Positions 22,105-33,769 of a stretch of 64,000 nt of DNA are shown piece by piece. The stretch covers positions 72,682,329 to 72,746,328 of the forward strand of contig OZ024744.1 in the NCBI GenBank assembly GCA_964016885.1. Reading direction: 5' to 3'. The first letter of the stretch is position 1; each line of letters opens with the position of its first letter. Under the pieces are notes generated by a model. It did not search any database. It had not been told where the DNA came from and saw only the letters and a program-made list of their open reading frames with translations. The stretch is from Eledone cirrhosa. Lineage: Eukaryota; Mollusca; Cephalopoda; Octopoda; Eledonidae. Made by a program: the position numbers and the translations under genes.

Positions 22105-22310
22105 TCATTATCATCACCATTTAACGTCCATATTTTCACGCTAACATGGGTTAGATAAGTTGTCCCGTCCGCTGTGAAACAAGACAGATCAGATGTTTGT
22201 GTCTTGCTAATACAGAACTCTTTCTGGCCTGGTTTCTACAGCTCTTCCTAACAACAATCACATTTACAGTGTGGACTAGGTGCTTTTGTGGTGACACCAA
22301 TACAGTGTAT
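22105..22310 (-). mobile_element. LINE-tail fragment
   Basis: Starts ATCACCATTTAACGTCCATA, includes CTAACATGGGTTAGA and CATTTACAGTGTGGACTAGG. Non-coding. Confidence 0.7.
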
Positions 22311-22674
22311 TTATATATATATATACACATATCTAATATGTAGGCATGTATTTCACTGTACATTGAAATAATAATAAACACCTTTAATTGCTTTTTGGAT
22401 CTAATTGGATCCTGATCATGAGGCTTATATATCATCTAATAAACCACAAGGAAACATAGTAACATTCTAATTTGCATATAATTAGCGTTCATGTTGGGAA
22501 TTAATTAAGATATATATCAAGAAGTGTGCTAGCAACCGAAGTGTATGTTAAAGTTATATCTGTATAGGTACATAGTGTATAACTGAGACTGCAATGTGTA
22601 TATAGATATACTTATTTTTAATATGAAAATATGTAAACATGCCAGAAAATACATGAGCAATGACTGTAGAGGAC

Positions 22675-23020
22675 ATGTGAAGGCTGGGGAGTAATGAAAG
22701 CAACCATGCTTCGTTGGATGTGCAATGTAAATGTGAAAGGATGGTAGAACTTGGATGAATCGAGGGAGAAACTGGGTTTAAGAGGAATCAGAAGTGATGT
22801 GCATTGGTACAGACCTGTGATGCACATGGATGATGATCGCTGGGTAAAGAAGTGCGAGGAAATCTCAGCGGTAAGAAGCTGCAGTTGGGGTAGATGAAGG
22901 ATGACCTAGGTGGAGGTGGTGAGAGCTGATCTCAAATCGTTGAGATTCACAGAGGAGATGACACAGGAATGCCAAGAGTGGAGAGATGTTGTGCTGAAAA
23001 TGACCTGTCTAAACCCCAAA
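22675..23020 (+). pseudogene. RTE-like LINE C-terminal fragment (copy L6)
   Basis: Readable pieces are MLRWMCNVNVK, REKLGLRGIRSDVHWYR, MHMDDDRWVKKCEEI, EVVRADLKSLRFTEEMTQ and EWRDVVLKMT, over more than one frame with stops. Closest to copy L4 (18567-19615). No tail is present. Confidence 0.8.
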
Positions 23021-23194
23021 CATATTTCTGTTTCTTTCCCTTCTCTCTCTCTCTTTCTATTTCATCTTTTATTTCTCATTCTATCTCTGATGAAGTGCCA
23101 GTGTCGCAAGCGTAAAGACTCTTTTCCTACTATACCAAGCGTTAAACTAATACATTTCTTGATTCTACTGTGTCGTTTGCTTTTTCCACACACA

Positions 23195-23231
23195 CATACT
23201 CACACACATTTATATATATATGTACACATTT

Positions 23232-23284
<53 letters not shown>

Positions 23285-23370
23285 GTTATGTAATAAACAA
23301 CATAAGATAATTATTTCATTTACCAGTGGTTTCTTGAAGACAGATGTTGTATCTGTCTTCAGTCGTCAGA

Positions 23371-23411
<41 letters not shown>

Positions 23412-23542
23412 TTATATATGTGTGTGTGTCACAAGGTTAACCAAGGAATGTATGTATGTATATATATATATACACACACACACACATTTATATATATATA
23501 TATGTACACATTTACATATATATATATATATGCATTTATATA

Positions 23543-23587
<45 letters not shown>

Positions 23588-23614
23588 GTATATATGTATG
23601 TATATATGTATATG

Positions 23615-23663
<49 letters not shown>

Positions 23664-23692
23664 ATATATATATAGATATATATATACATTCT
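23195..23692. repeat. TA/CA microsatellite cluster
   Basis: Long runs of TA, CA/TG and TATG, interrupted by about 100 bases near 23290-23375. The overlapping YIYIYI frames on both strands are artefacts. Confidence 0.95.
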
Positions 23693-23699
23693 TTTGTTA

Positions 23700-24283
23700 A
23701 CCTATTAAAACAAAGTGATGCATTCAATGTGGAGTTAGCAAATTATTGTTTGTTATGTGATGTACCCAATAAAATCATAATTCTATCCTGTCTCAGACAT
23801 TTATCTTTCTAAAGTCTAAAGAATGTGTGGGTAAAATTGTCAATGTGAAATATTTGGACAACTTTATCATAATTTTCAGCTGGTGTCATACATTATTTAA
23901 TTTCCCTTTTCTCAGCTATTATCGTGATGTTCCCAGACTGTGAAACCCCCTGCTTTCATGCATATCTTCTATATTCCCTTCTGCCTCTTATAACTAATTT
24001 CTTTCTGTTTAGTCATTTTTTTTTTCCTACTGTAACATCTTGAAATAAATAACATCTATTTACATTTCTTTATTTCTCTTATCTATAGTAAGTCAAGTTG
24101 AAGTCTAACAAGTTTAGTTTTAAGTTTTCTTATCTTAGAAGTACTAAGAACTTACAATTTTAATGCTTTTATGTATGATTATCAAAATTTATTACCGTAT
24201 GATTTTTCACATTCTAAATTTAGTAACTATTCCCTCTTTCTACTTACAAAATTTGAGTTGTATAATGAAAGCAGATTATCTAT
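23700..24283. other. AT-rich DNA, no gene recognised
   Basis: Nothing coding or repetitive is recognised before the TA run at 24302-24345. Confidence 0.6.
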
Positions 24284-24290
24284 CTATCTA

Positions 24291-24351
<61 letters not shown>

Positions 24352-24407
24352 GTGAGGTTTTTTTTTACAAAATGAAAAATAACCGAGGTGTCCTACACGA
24401 GTGGAAG

Positions 24408-25276
24408 TATAAAGAAAAAGGGATGAAATCGAAAATGCAACTGAAGTCTTATTTTTTTTAAAATATATATATTTATTTGGTTCCTTTACCGGTTTCGCAG
24501 TTCTTCTGCTTTTCAAAAGGTGAGTTGAGATGGAGGGTCTGTGGTTTTTCTCACATCTGGTTGGTCTCTAAATGTTACTTGTTTTATATGGAAAAACTGG
24601 CTCGAAAACCAGGTTTTTCGAGAAGTAATTTGATTGGTTTGTCAATAATATACACACACACAAGCACACAAATAAACACATATCTTCAGTCTCAATAGAA
24701 AATCTGAACTCTGACACCTGAACTCTGACAGCTGGCCATATTCACTGAACCAGAACATTTCTCCCAATCCCTTTTCCCTTGACCACTATCTCTCCATTGT
24801 CATAACATTCACTATAGACTACAGAATAGTTTTCCAAATAAGGGCGCAAAAATGTAATGAAAACTTGTTCACGTGACAGCCAAATTTCATTTATAACCAA
24901 CCAAAAAAAAGCCTTCGTGAGCCTCATTTTTTCAAGTAAAAAGAAATTCAAACACTCATATATGAAAAAACAACCTGTGACAACCCCCCCTCTCTTATTT
25001 GAAGAACTATTGTAACGCGAACTGGCGCGAAATTTATTATAATTATTGACAAACCAATCAAATTACTTCTCGAAAAACCTGGTTTTCGAGCCAGTTTTTC
25101 CATATAAAACAAGTAACATTTAGAGACCAACCAGATGTGAGAAAAACCACAGACCCTCCATCTCAACTCACCTTTTGAAAAGCAGAAGAACTGCGAAACC
25201 GGTAAAGGAACCAAATAAATATATATATTTTTAAAAAAATAAGACTTCAGTTGCATTTTCGATTTCATCCCTTTTT

Positions 25277-25283
<7 letters not shown>
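24408..25283. repeat. Inverted repeat, 242-bp arms, about 390-bp spacer
   Basis: Left arm 24408-24649 and right arm 25042-25283 are near identical in inverted orientation (example ends: TATAAAGAAAAAGGGATGAA and TTTGTCAATAAT). Each arm contains CTTTACCGGTTTCGCAG. TA tracts lie just outside both arms. The spacer has no recognised protein. It may be a non-autonomous transposon with long inverted termini, or the inverted-end structure of a Penelope-like element; neither is proven. Confidence 0.9.
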
Positions 25284-25311
<28 letters not shown>

Positions 25312-25312
<1 letters not shown>

Positions 25313-25465
25313 CGAAGGAGTTGTCGTAAGGAACCAGATGGACCATAACCAGAGTACTCAATAGCCAGTACTCAGTCCAGAAATAGCCGTTGAAACGGCT
25401 TGATCTCTGCCGTCGGGGTCATACATTTTCCTTTGCGAGCAGGGAAGAGCGGACGTAAAAAAAAA
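25312..25465 (+). mobile_element. Possible chimeric SINE with LINE-type tail
   Basis: Novel upstream part with a small hairpin AGCCGTTGAAACGGCT, followed by TTGCGAGCAGGGAAGAGCGG and ACGTAAAAAAAAAA, which is the type II tail of the LINE/SINE group but with poly(A) instead of (ATG)n. No clear tRNA boxes. TA repeats flank both sides. Confidence 0.5.
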
Positions 25466-25784
25466 ATATATATATATAGTGATTGAGTGGGAATATTGGG
25501 AATATTGGTTGTATAGATTTATTTATTAATGCCCTGTATCACATGGAGCTGCATTAGTAAGAAATTCTTAAAAATCAAAAAAACAGTTCCATGATTGCAT
25601 CACATTAAGAATTGAAGTCTTTGTTAATATCACAAATTTTCACAATGTCTGTCTGCTAGTAAAAATACTATAAACATTTGAATTTACAAATATATAGATT
25701 TTTTGCTAGATCATAACAGAATGTTATGAGTTTAAATTTAAAGTTTTAGTGTAAGTTGTTGAAAACTTTTAATTTTATTTTCAG

Positions 25785-25808
25785 TCTGAGGAAATAGCTG
25801 AAGAAAGC
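25785..25808 (+). CDS. Candidate 24-nt microexon (SEEIAEES)
   Basis: A polypyrimidine-rich acceptor (AATTTTATTTTCAG) ends at 25784 and a consensus donor GTAAGT starts at 25809. The 24 bases between encode S-E-E-I-A-E-E-S in one frame; the other two frames contain stops. That open frame is phase 0 on both sides, which is the phase needed to join the MICU-like exon at 39320. An 8-residue acidic insert that keeps the frame fits an alternative microexon. Known: vertebrate MICU1 has a tissue-specific microexon variant. Inferred: membership in the same gene here. Chance occurrence cannot be excluded for so short an exon. Confidence 0.45.
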
Positions 25809-26607
25809 GTAAGTTGTGACTATAATCTGGAATATGTTACCTAACTCTTTAAATGGTTTATTGGTGGTTTTCTCTACCCTTTTTCAGTTTGCTATTAATA
25901 CACATGCGCACACATGCACATGCACACACGGACAGAGACAGAGAAATGAACAAGACTGTATATACTCATATATAAGCTAAGAAATATGTAAAGAAAAAAA
26001 AATCAATGTTAAAATGTTGGCTTATATTCAAGGTTAATATTTTGCCAATTTTCACCAAATTCAAAATTCTTCCTAAATGAGGTACTAAGATATTTTCATT
26101 TTCAAGGTGAATATAATACTGGTTTCACTTTTGAGATGAAATTTGTATTTCCTATTGTTTTTGATATGTTTTGAATGAATATGGCCTTCAAAATTGGTTG
26201 GAAAATGGTAAAAAATCATTACATAATGGCCTTATAAAACAAACTATTCTCTAAATAAAACTTAAAACCTCATAAATATATTCTCCACTCATGAGAATTT
26301 CAAAACCACACCATCTAAACATAACATGTTGATTACCTGACTCAGCTTATAAATGGAATTTGGATTTTGCCTATTCTATTAGCATTGTTTTTACATCCAT
26401 TTTTCCATGTTTGCATGGATTGGAGATAAATTTAAAAAATCTCAGACTGTAATCTCATTGTTACATGATAGATAATATTAGATTTCAGAAGTTGAATATT
26501 AATCTTTTATTACTAAGTACAACTGTAAGGAGTACTTGATACTTCCCCTAGTCTGTCATTGCTTACAAGCTCTCTATAGACGTTTAAATAAAATAAATAA
26601 ATAAATA

Positions 26608-26925
26608 ATACCACCCTTTCTCTGTAAAGTTATGTTGGTACCACAACATCCAGTCCAAAATAAGAGGTTGTGTAGATGTCACGACAAAAAAACACACAGT
26701 CCACACTGTAATGTGGCCGTGTAGGTAACACGGTAAAAACCTCCCAGTCCACACTGTAAATGTGGTTGGTGTTAGGAAGGGCATCCAGCCGTAGAAAACC
26801 TGCCAGACAGTCCTATACAAGTGAGACACGATCACCCAACCTATCTTGCTTCAAGTGGGACAATTCCCGTCTAAACCCATGCTAGTGTGGAAGATAGACG
26901 TTAAACGATGATAATGATGATAAAT
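26608..26925 (+). mobile_element. LINE 3' UTR and tail
   Basis: Plus strand copy of the non-coding LINE end: CACCCTTTCTCTGTAAAG, CCACAACATCCAGTCC, AATGTGGTTGGTGTTAGG, CCCATGCTAGTGTGGAAG, GACGTTAAACGATGAT. No coding part. Confidence 0.85.
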
Positions 26926-26934
26926 TGAAAGTTA

Positions 26935-27150
26935 AGGATTGTGGATTAGCAGAATTGTTAGAGCATTGGATAAAATTCTATGCAGCATTTATTCTGGCTC
27001 TTTACATTCTAATTTCAAATCCTGCTGAGGTCAATTTTGCCTTTTATCCTTCCAGGGTCAATAAAATAAAGTAGCATTTAAATACTGGGGTTGCTAAAAT
27101 AGACTTTCCCCTCCACACAAATTGTAGGTCTTGTGCCTAGTTTAGAAATC
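26935..27150 (+). mobile_element. Diverged SINE family C-like copy
   Basis: GTGGATTAGCAGAATTGTTA head, TAATTTCAAATCCTGCTGAG B-box region, then AGGGTCAATAAAATAAAGTA and TCTTGTGCCTAG. It has the longer 3' variant (GACTTTCCCCTCCAC), as at 55201 and 57930. Confidence 0.75.
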
Positions 27151-27594
27151 ATTATTAATTTGAAACTAAACTTCTAATAAAAATTGATTATTTTGATAAT
27201 TAAAACACAAAGAAAGTATATTCTTGTTAGAAATATGGCCACAAAAAGGCTAATTAACTATAATATGACATTGGTATCTATTTTCAACTATGTTGTGTGA
27301 AGCAATTAGTCTTTTAGTGGCTCAGTACAATGTGAGTAGAATTTGAACAAATGATTATTTCAAATGTATTAAATACCTCAACTAGTTACAACTGTTCTTA
27401 ACATTCTCATTAGAATTAATTACAGGTTCTTTAAAATTAGTTGTCAACTTTGATGACCAACTGATTTAAAATTAGAAACATCAAATATGTTTGCTGCTTT
27501 TTGTTTAACACCTTTGTTTAACACCTTGTTTTACACCAAACCCCCTAAAACTACCCATGGTTCTTTGACACAAAACTATTTGCTTTAACTCTTT

Positions 27595-27788
27595 AGCATT
27601 TACATTACTCTATATATACTATTGTATTTGCCTCACATAATAAATATAGAATCTATGAGATTTTGATATTATTTATTTTGAGAATAATATCTTAAAGTAG
27701 ATATGAGCAGCCAGTTATGACCAATTTGAACAGAAAGAGGTGAGAGAATTCTGGCCCAAAATGGCTGATTTAAATGCTAAAGGGTTAA
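27595..27788. mobile_element. TTAA-flanked MITE, copy 1
   Basis: Starts TTAACTCTTTAGCATTTA and ends TTTAAATGCTAAAGGGTTAA, so the ends are inverted repeats with TTAA at each edge. The interior is non-coding. TTAA targets and CCC-type termini suggest a piggyBac-like non-autonomous element (inference). Confidence 0.8.
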
Positions 27789-28009
27789 AGTGGCTATATA
27801 TATAAAAAAAAAAACCTTCCAGCAATTTTATATAAGAAACTTTGTAAAGTCATGTTCGAAATACCAGCTTAATAATGAGAAAATTATTTTACTGAATCCC
27901 TCCAAAATCTTTAGTATTTTCAAAAATTATTTGAAAAATCATAGTGTTGGCTCTACAATACTGTAAAGTAGTATTGCTGATCTACAATAAAATGCACCAT
28001 TTCACTCTG

Positions 28010-28255
28010 TGAGGAATTAATGCTGGTACTACAATAAACTGCACCTAGTATGTTCTGTAAAAAGGGTGGTATTGGTGCCATGCCAAAATACATCCAGTAC
28101 ACTCTGTAAATTGTTTGTCACCAGGAAGGACATCGAACTGTAGAAATGTTTACCAAAATGGAATGTATGAGCAAGGAATGGTCTCTCTGACCTACCTCTT
28201 CATGCCAACTCATGACAGCCTGAAAGATTGACATGAATTATGATGAAGCATGTAT
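28010..28255 (+). mobile_element. Old LINE-tail copy
   Basis: CACCAGGAAGGACATCGAAC, CATGCCAACTCATGACAGCC and ATTATGATGAAGC are diverged tail blocks, read on plus. Confidence 0.6.
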
Positions 28256-28286
28256 ATGTATGTATATATATATATATATATATATA

Positions 28287-28565
28287 TCATCGTCGTCAAC
28301 ATGATCATCAACCTTTTTGCTTTCCATTCTGTCATGAGTTGAACAGGTTATTACAGTACATGACTAGACTGATCGTCACTCTTACATTTCATATTTGACA
28401 TAATTTCTCTGGCTAGATGTCCTTCCTGATGCCAAATACATTACAGAGTGCACTAGGTGCATTTTGCATGGTACCAGTTAATACCACTTCACAGAGTGTA
28501 CTGGACACATTTTACATGACATCAACACTATCACTTTTTGGTGATGCCATTTCAAGACAAACATA
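28287..28565 (-). mobile_element. Old LINE-tail copy, inverted partner
   Basis: Minus-strand relative of the preceding copy (TGTCCTTCCTGATGCCAA, CAGAGTGCACTAGGTGCA). The two face tail to tail across a TA run and can pair as an imperfect inverted repeat. Confidence 0.65.
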
Positions 28566-28887
28566 AACTTTATGCTTTATTTAGCTGTGTCAAATCAGCA
28601 AATGTTGGATCTCTGCATTGATTTATGCCAGGTTCTTGCTAATAACATTTGTTAATGCTCTCCTAAGCCATCTTTTATTTGAAATAAATCTCATTCAGAT
28701 GGAGCTATTTTTCTTTTAGATTATCCAATACAAAAAAAAAAGAAAAATACATTGCAAATGAACTGGTCAATTTTATTTTTTATTTTTTTTACCATTTTTC
28801 AAATGAAATAACAGATGTAGAAGAAATTAGGAAAATATACAACATATTCATTGGTAAATTGTTCTTTAGAACATTTGCTCTTGCTCT

Positions 28888-29140
28888 GATCGATCAACAA
28901 GATCCCAGACCTCATTTGTTTGCCGATCGGGCCGACCTCATCAAATCAGACCAAGGAAACAATGTTTCCATTAATCTTTTCATTGCTGACACTATCTACC
29001 AGTCACAACTCCTGGCAGAAGGAGCAACGTGAAATAAAGTGTCTTGCTCAAGGACACAACGCATCACTCAGTTCGGGAATTGAACTCATAACCTCACAAT
29101 TGCAAATCCAACCCTCAAACCACTAAACCACGTGCCTTCA
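28888..29140 (-). mobile_element. SINE family B (tRNA-headed)
   Basis: Minus strand. The head is shared with family A (CATGGCTTAGTGG-like; here CGTGGTTTAGTGGTTTGAG), with GAGTTCAATTCCCG as B box. The body differs: GGAAACATTGTTTCC, CAAATGAGGTCTGGGATC, TTGTTGATCGATCAG. Confidence 0.8.
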
Positions 29141-29153
29141 TTACTTAACCAAA

Positions 29154-29384
29154 ATATCTTAAATATAATAATTGTTTCTACTTTTGGCACAAGGCCAGCA
29201 GTTACCCAGTACATTACTGGTACTTTATTTCATCGGCCCCGTAAGGATGAAAGGCAAAGTTAACCTCTGCAGGATTTGAATTTAGATCGTAAAGAGACGT
29301 AACTATGTTGGAAAGCATGGCGTCCGACCCTCTACCGATACTGCCAATCCACTGCCCTTCATTATTATATCTTAAATATAATAA
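29154..29384 (-). mobile_element. SINE family C with 19-bp target duplication
   Basis: The copy is bounded by ATATCTTAAATATAATAAT at 29154-29172 and 29366-29384. Both ends are intact (AATTGTTTCTAC and CTCTACCGATACTGCCAATC), so this is a good reference copy for the full family. Confidence 0.9.
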
Positions 29385-30023
29385 TGATGGAATGTTTTAA
29401 TATATCTACACTTATAAATTGGCAGTTTTGTAGCATAGAACCAGGATTGTGGATTGCTATCAACAGGGTTAATATTTTCATATTGAATTTTCATTTAATT
29501 GATTTATTTAATGTTTCTATGCTATATTAAGTGATGACTATAAAAAAATATATATATTGGAAGTCATGTTTTTCATTTTGGCCTGTTCTTACTAATTAGT
29601 TCAGTTTTGTTTGGATTTTCTATTTTTTAATAACATTTTCTCAAAGTTTGAAAAGTTATTTAAGTTAACAAAGAATAGACTTTCAAACATTTTCCCCCTT
29701 ACCCTTAAAAAATGAAAATGTTTAGTTATTGTACTGACACAATGATTTATAAACTTTTTGACTATTTTGTCCAGCTATACTTTATTGTAATGATTAAGAC
29801 AGACAGTTATTCAACAATTTTGTTGATATGTCATCAGTTCACTGACATAACTAACACCTAGTAAGGTGCATGTAACCTCGATTTTCTCATACAATGTAAA
29901 AAATTTCTATTGAGTTTGCTTGTTGAATCTTGTCTTTAACATGCAAGAACTGATATGATAAATGATATATACACCATTACACTAACATAATAAAATTATT
30001 AAACACCTGAGTAAATTAATTCC
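29385..30023. other. AT-rich DNA, no gene recognised
   Basis: No coding signal or recognised repeat. Confidence 0.6.
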
Positions 30024-30240
30024 TTAACCCTTTTAGCATTTAAACTGGCTGTATCCAGCCAGAATTCTCTCACCTATTTCAGTTCAAACTGGCTGTAACT
30101 AGCCACTCATACTGATGTTAAGGTATTGTTATCAAAGTAAATAACATCAAAATCTCATAGATTCGATATTATGTGAGATAAAACTGTTACCATGAAAATA
30201 CAATAGTAAATATCGAGTAATGTAAATGCTAAAGGGTTAA
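30024..30240. mobile_element. TTAA-flanked MITE, copy 2 (opposite orientation)
   Basis: TTAACCCTTTTAGCATTTAA at the left and GTAAATGCTAAAGGGTTAA at the right. The interior order is reversed relative to copy 1. Confidence 0.85.
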
Positions 30241-30615
30241 CTCTTTTGATACCAACCTGTCCCAAACCACCATTAGTTTTATGAAACAAAATCACCAGTT
30301 TTATGGGGGTTCCTATTTAAATTAAGATCTCCCAACATAGTTTGATACAAGTAGGTGGTAACTCATGATGGGGCAAGCAAACAGCAGGAGGACCTTAGGA
30401 GGAAGAACTCCCATCAAGCATGTGTTTTGGTCCTTGACTCTTCTTGACACTTTAATGGAGTTAGGCCTACCCAGGTCATGATTCCTCAGTGTCCCGCTGC
30501 TGCTTTTTCTCTTCTAGTGGGATATTTACTTAATAACAAAATAATTGCTAATTTTAATAAATCCTTCCAACTCCATCATTAATTAATTCATATAGAGTGT
30601 ATTTAATTCAACAAA
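30241..30615. repeat. Unclassified dispersed repeat (family U1)
   Basis: Shares blocks with 51795-52010: TTTTATGAAA, TCCCAACATA, AAATAATTGCTAATTTTA/TAATAGTTTTA, CATTAATTAATT, GTGTATTT. Nature unknown. The two copies lie on the same strand. Confidence 0.45.
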
Positions 30616-30728
30616 TGGCCACAAACTAATAAAATTAGTTATGTCATTCTTATAAATTCAAGATTATTTTACATTTAGTTTTCATGCTTGTATTGTAATT
30701 TATGAGAAAGCTGCAATTTCTTGTAAAT

Positions 30729-30912
30729 AATTGTTTCTACTTTTTGGCACAATGCCAGCAATTACCCCAGTGCATTAGTTCATCGACCCCCGTAAGGATG
30801 AAAGGCAAAGTTAACCTCGGCGGGATTTGAACTCATAACGTAAATGGCCATAACTCTATGCTGTGAAACATGGCGTCTGATGCTCTACCGATACTGGCAA
30901 TCCACGACCCTT
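30729..30912 (-). mobile_element. SINE family C
   Basis: Near full length. An imperfect target duplication (ATTTCTTGTAAATAAT against ATTTCTCATAAATAAT) flanks it. Confidence 0.85.
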
Positions 30913-31013
30913 ATATTTCTCATAAATAATATTAGTTTCTTATTCCTAAACCAGGCTAAGATTTACTGTAAAAGGATATAATTGATTAATTCAGCAAATT
31001 TATTGTTATTGAT

Positions 31014-31180
31014 ACATCATCATGATTTTAAGTTCATTTTCCATGCTGGCATGGGTTGGATAGGTTGTCAGGGTTTGAGAGAAGATGGATCAGTTAACCA
31101 CATTTTTCTCATATTTTTTCATATTTTGTCATGACTTCTACTTTCCAGAGTGCACTGGGTGCATTTTAAAGTGGTACCAG
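31014..31180 (-). mobile_element. Diverged LINE-tail fragment
   Basis: ATCATCATGATTTTAAGTTC, CATGCTGGCATGGGTTGG and GTGCACTGGGTGCATTTT are tail blocks on minus. Confidence 0.6.
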
Positions 31181-32104
31181 CACTTGGTCCTTATTTTATT
31201 GATTCTAACCTTCCACAATTATAGACCAAATGTTCGTGGAATTATTTGTATTTATTTCATATCACAATTCTATGAAAAATAGCATTGTTTGTTATTGGTT
31301 TACAACAGGTCAATTGCTAGTTCATCACATGTAAGGATAGTAAATTTGACAAAGGATCATCTGTGCAACTCAGGTTTAACAAATACCACAAAGCACTTTT
31401 TTGTTTGTTGTGTTTGAGAGCACCAGTTTATCAATTTTCTCGTTGATATTTTATTTTTGTGCTGATTTACATGAACAAAAGACATACATGTACACAGTTT
31501 CCACTTTACTAAACTCCACTCTCAAGGCATTGATAGGTAAACCTGAGGCTAAATACCAGGATTGACAGAGTTGCAAAATTGACCTCCTAACCACATGGCT
31601 TTTCAGGTACCTATAGAACAACACTTTTGATACCAAACCACCTCAGACCTGCCAATCTCTAAAAACCTAAACGGAGGAGCATGAAAAAAAATGCCCCAAA
31701 ATGAGGAGAAATGAGCAAAATGGGGAGATTTTACATAATGAGAGCTATGCTCATTTTCACAAGAGAAGACTTCTCTCACCCACCAGAAAGTGGGTGGGAG
31801 ATATCCCAGTCCAACAGGGAGAGTTGACTGCCCTGTTACCTGGAAACGGCATTGGTACTGGGATACAAAACTAGTCCCTATGCATTGTTCATAGTTATAT
31901 CAAAACATTCTATTATAATTTTATGCAATAATGTTTCATGTTCTAAACATTGATTTTCAGTATATGAATTTTACTGTATAATTTCATTAGATCTTTCCCA
32001 ATTCTTGATTATTTTCAAAATTAATTGAAATGCATGGGCAGTTGATTTCATTAGAAACATAACATGGTAATAAAAAAAGGATTAAAACTTTGCTAAGTGA
32101 AATT
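31181..32104. other. AT-rich DNA, no gene recognised
   Basis: A G-rich patch near 31675-31830 (repeated AGTGGGTGGGAG-like words) stands out, but nothing coding is recognised. Confidence 0.55.
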
Positions 32105-32320
32105 GAATACTATAATTGTTTCTACTTTTGGCACAAGGCCAGCAATTATTCCAGTGTTATACTGGTACTTTATTTTATCGACCCCGTAAGGGTGAAAGGT
32201 AAAGTTAACCTCGGTGGGATTTGTACTCAGACAATAAAGGGGCGTAACTCTATGCTGTAAAGCATGGCGTCCGACCCTCTACCAATTCTGCCAATCCACC
32301 AAAATAGAATACTATAATGT
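32105..32320 (-). mobile_element. SINE family C with target duplication
   Basis: GAATACTATAAT occurs at the left edge and again after CCAATCCACCAAAATA. Near full length. Confidence 0.88.
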
Positions 32321-32784
32321 AACTCTATTGTTTCAGCCACCTCTATATGTTAGTTATATTTCTTCTGAATATTAATATGAGATTTAAATAATTATAATTT
32401 TATGTTGTTCACAGAAATGTATAAAATTAATTCATAAATGAGTAGTAGTTAGGGTGTTGAAAGATGGGAACAAAATTGTTAAAATCAAATCAAAACTAAA
32501 ACAAAAAAAGGTTAATTTATATTTTATTAATGTCACACTACTGGTCTTTTGTCATCAACTAGTTGACTAGTTTGATCCCCCTCCCATCCTTCTATTTGTT
32601 TTGTTGCAAATGAAATAAAGTAAGATTCTATACACAGGTGTTATTTACTGATATAAAAAACAAACAAACAAAAAACAAACATTTATATTGTATTTTTTTT
32701 ATTGTTGTTTTTTTTTCCTTTTTGTCATATTTCCTTATTCCTCATACTACATACAAATATAATTTTATGAGTGTGTATGAATAT

Positions 32785-32882
32785 ACATAGATAGATGCAT
32801 GCGTGTGTGCGTGTGTGTGTCTGTGTGTGCGTGCATGTATATATGTGTGTGTCTGTGTCAGTATATATATATATATATATAT
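32785..32882. repeat. TG/TA microsatellite
   Basis: GATAGATGCATGCGTGTGTG runs passing into TA repeats. No gene. Confidence 0.9.
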
Positions 32883-33093
32883 ACATATATAATGCTATAG
32901 TTTGCTTGAAGCATTGTATATAATATATAACGTTGAAAAAGATAGATAGGTCCTGAAATATTGGACAGCTAAAATAACAACAACAACAAAACAAAGATTA
33001 CCAGGTGACTTTTACTTGTCGTTACCTCATCTTACAGTCCATTCTGCATTGTCTAGCCTTCTATCACTTTGAGTTATATATATATATATATAT

Positions 33094-33360
33094 GATGTCT
33101 TGTGTCCTTGAGCAAGACACTTTATTTCACATTGCTCCAGTTTACTCAGCTGTAGAAATGAGATGATAGGGACTGGGGTCCCTATCATTCCACTGCAAAG
33201 TGGTCGTGGAGGCGCCACGGAAAAAAAGCACCCAGTACTCACTGTAAATGAGGTTGGTGTTAGGAAGGGCATCCAGCTGTAGATAGAAATCAAGCCAGAA
33301 TCAGTTCCCGTCCCATCCTTGCAAGCAGGGAAAAGCGGACGCAAAATGATGATAATGATA
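33094..33360 (+). mobile_element. SINE family A, 5' truncated
   Basis: Plus strand, starting GATGTCTTGTGTCCTTGAGC just after a TA tract. It has the whole body, GGAAGGGCATCCAGCTGTAG and the type II tail (CTTGCAAGCAGGGAAAAGCG), then ATGATGATAATGATA. The tRNA head is missing. Confidence 0.88.
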
Positions 33361-33366
33361 TATATG

Positions 33367-33617
33367 TCGATCGATCGACAAGATCCCAGGCCTCATTCGC
33401 TTAACAAATAGGATGGAGCTCGTCAAATCGGACAGAGGAAACAATGTTTCCATTGTTCTTTCCAATTACTAAAACTATCTACTGGTTATAAATCCAGGCA
33501 GAAGGAGCAACATGAAATAAAGTATCTTGCTCAAGGACATTGCCTGGTCCGGGAATTGACCTCACAACCTTGTGGTTGCAAATCCAATTCGTTAACCACT
33601 CTGTCATGTGCCTTCAC
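33367..33617 (-). mobile_element. SINE family B
   Basis: Minus strand with CGATCGATCGACAAGATCCC, GGAAACAATGTTTCC and the head complement AACCACTCTGTCATGTGCC. It faces the family A copy to its left, tail to tail. Confidence 0.8.
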
Positions 33618-33769
33618 CATCTCTTTTTCACTTCACCTTCTATACATACTTTCTTTTCTTGGCTTTATTTCTATCTCTTGTGTGACAGCACATTGGTTTG
33701 TAGCAGATTTTATTTATTTGTAAATAGTTGAAAGACCAATAATCCTGTCTTTTGTCTATTTGCTACTGT

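Noticed and set aside
23085..23130. Hammerhead ribozyme (CTGATGA...)
   Set aside because: The second core element and pairing stems could not be found by eye.
23334..23812. Overlapping frames of Y, I, C, V and T
   Set aside because: Microsatellite translations.
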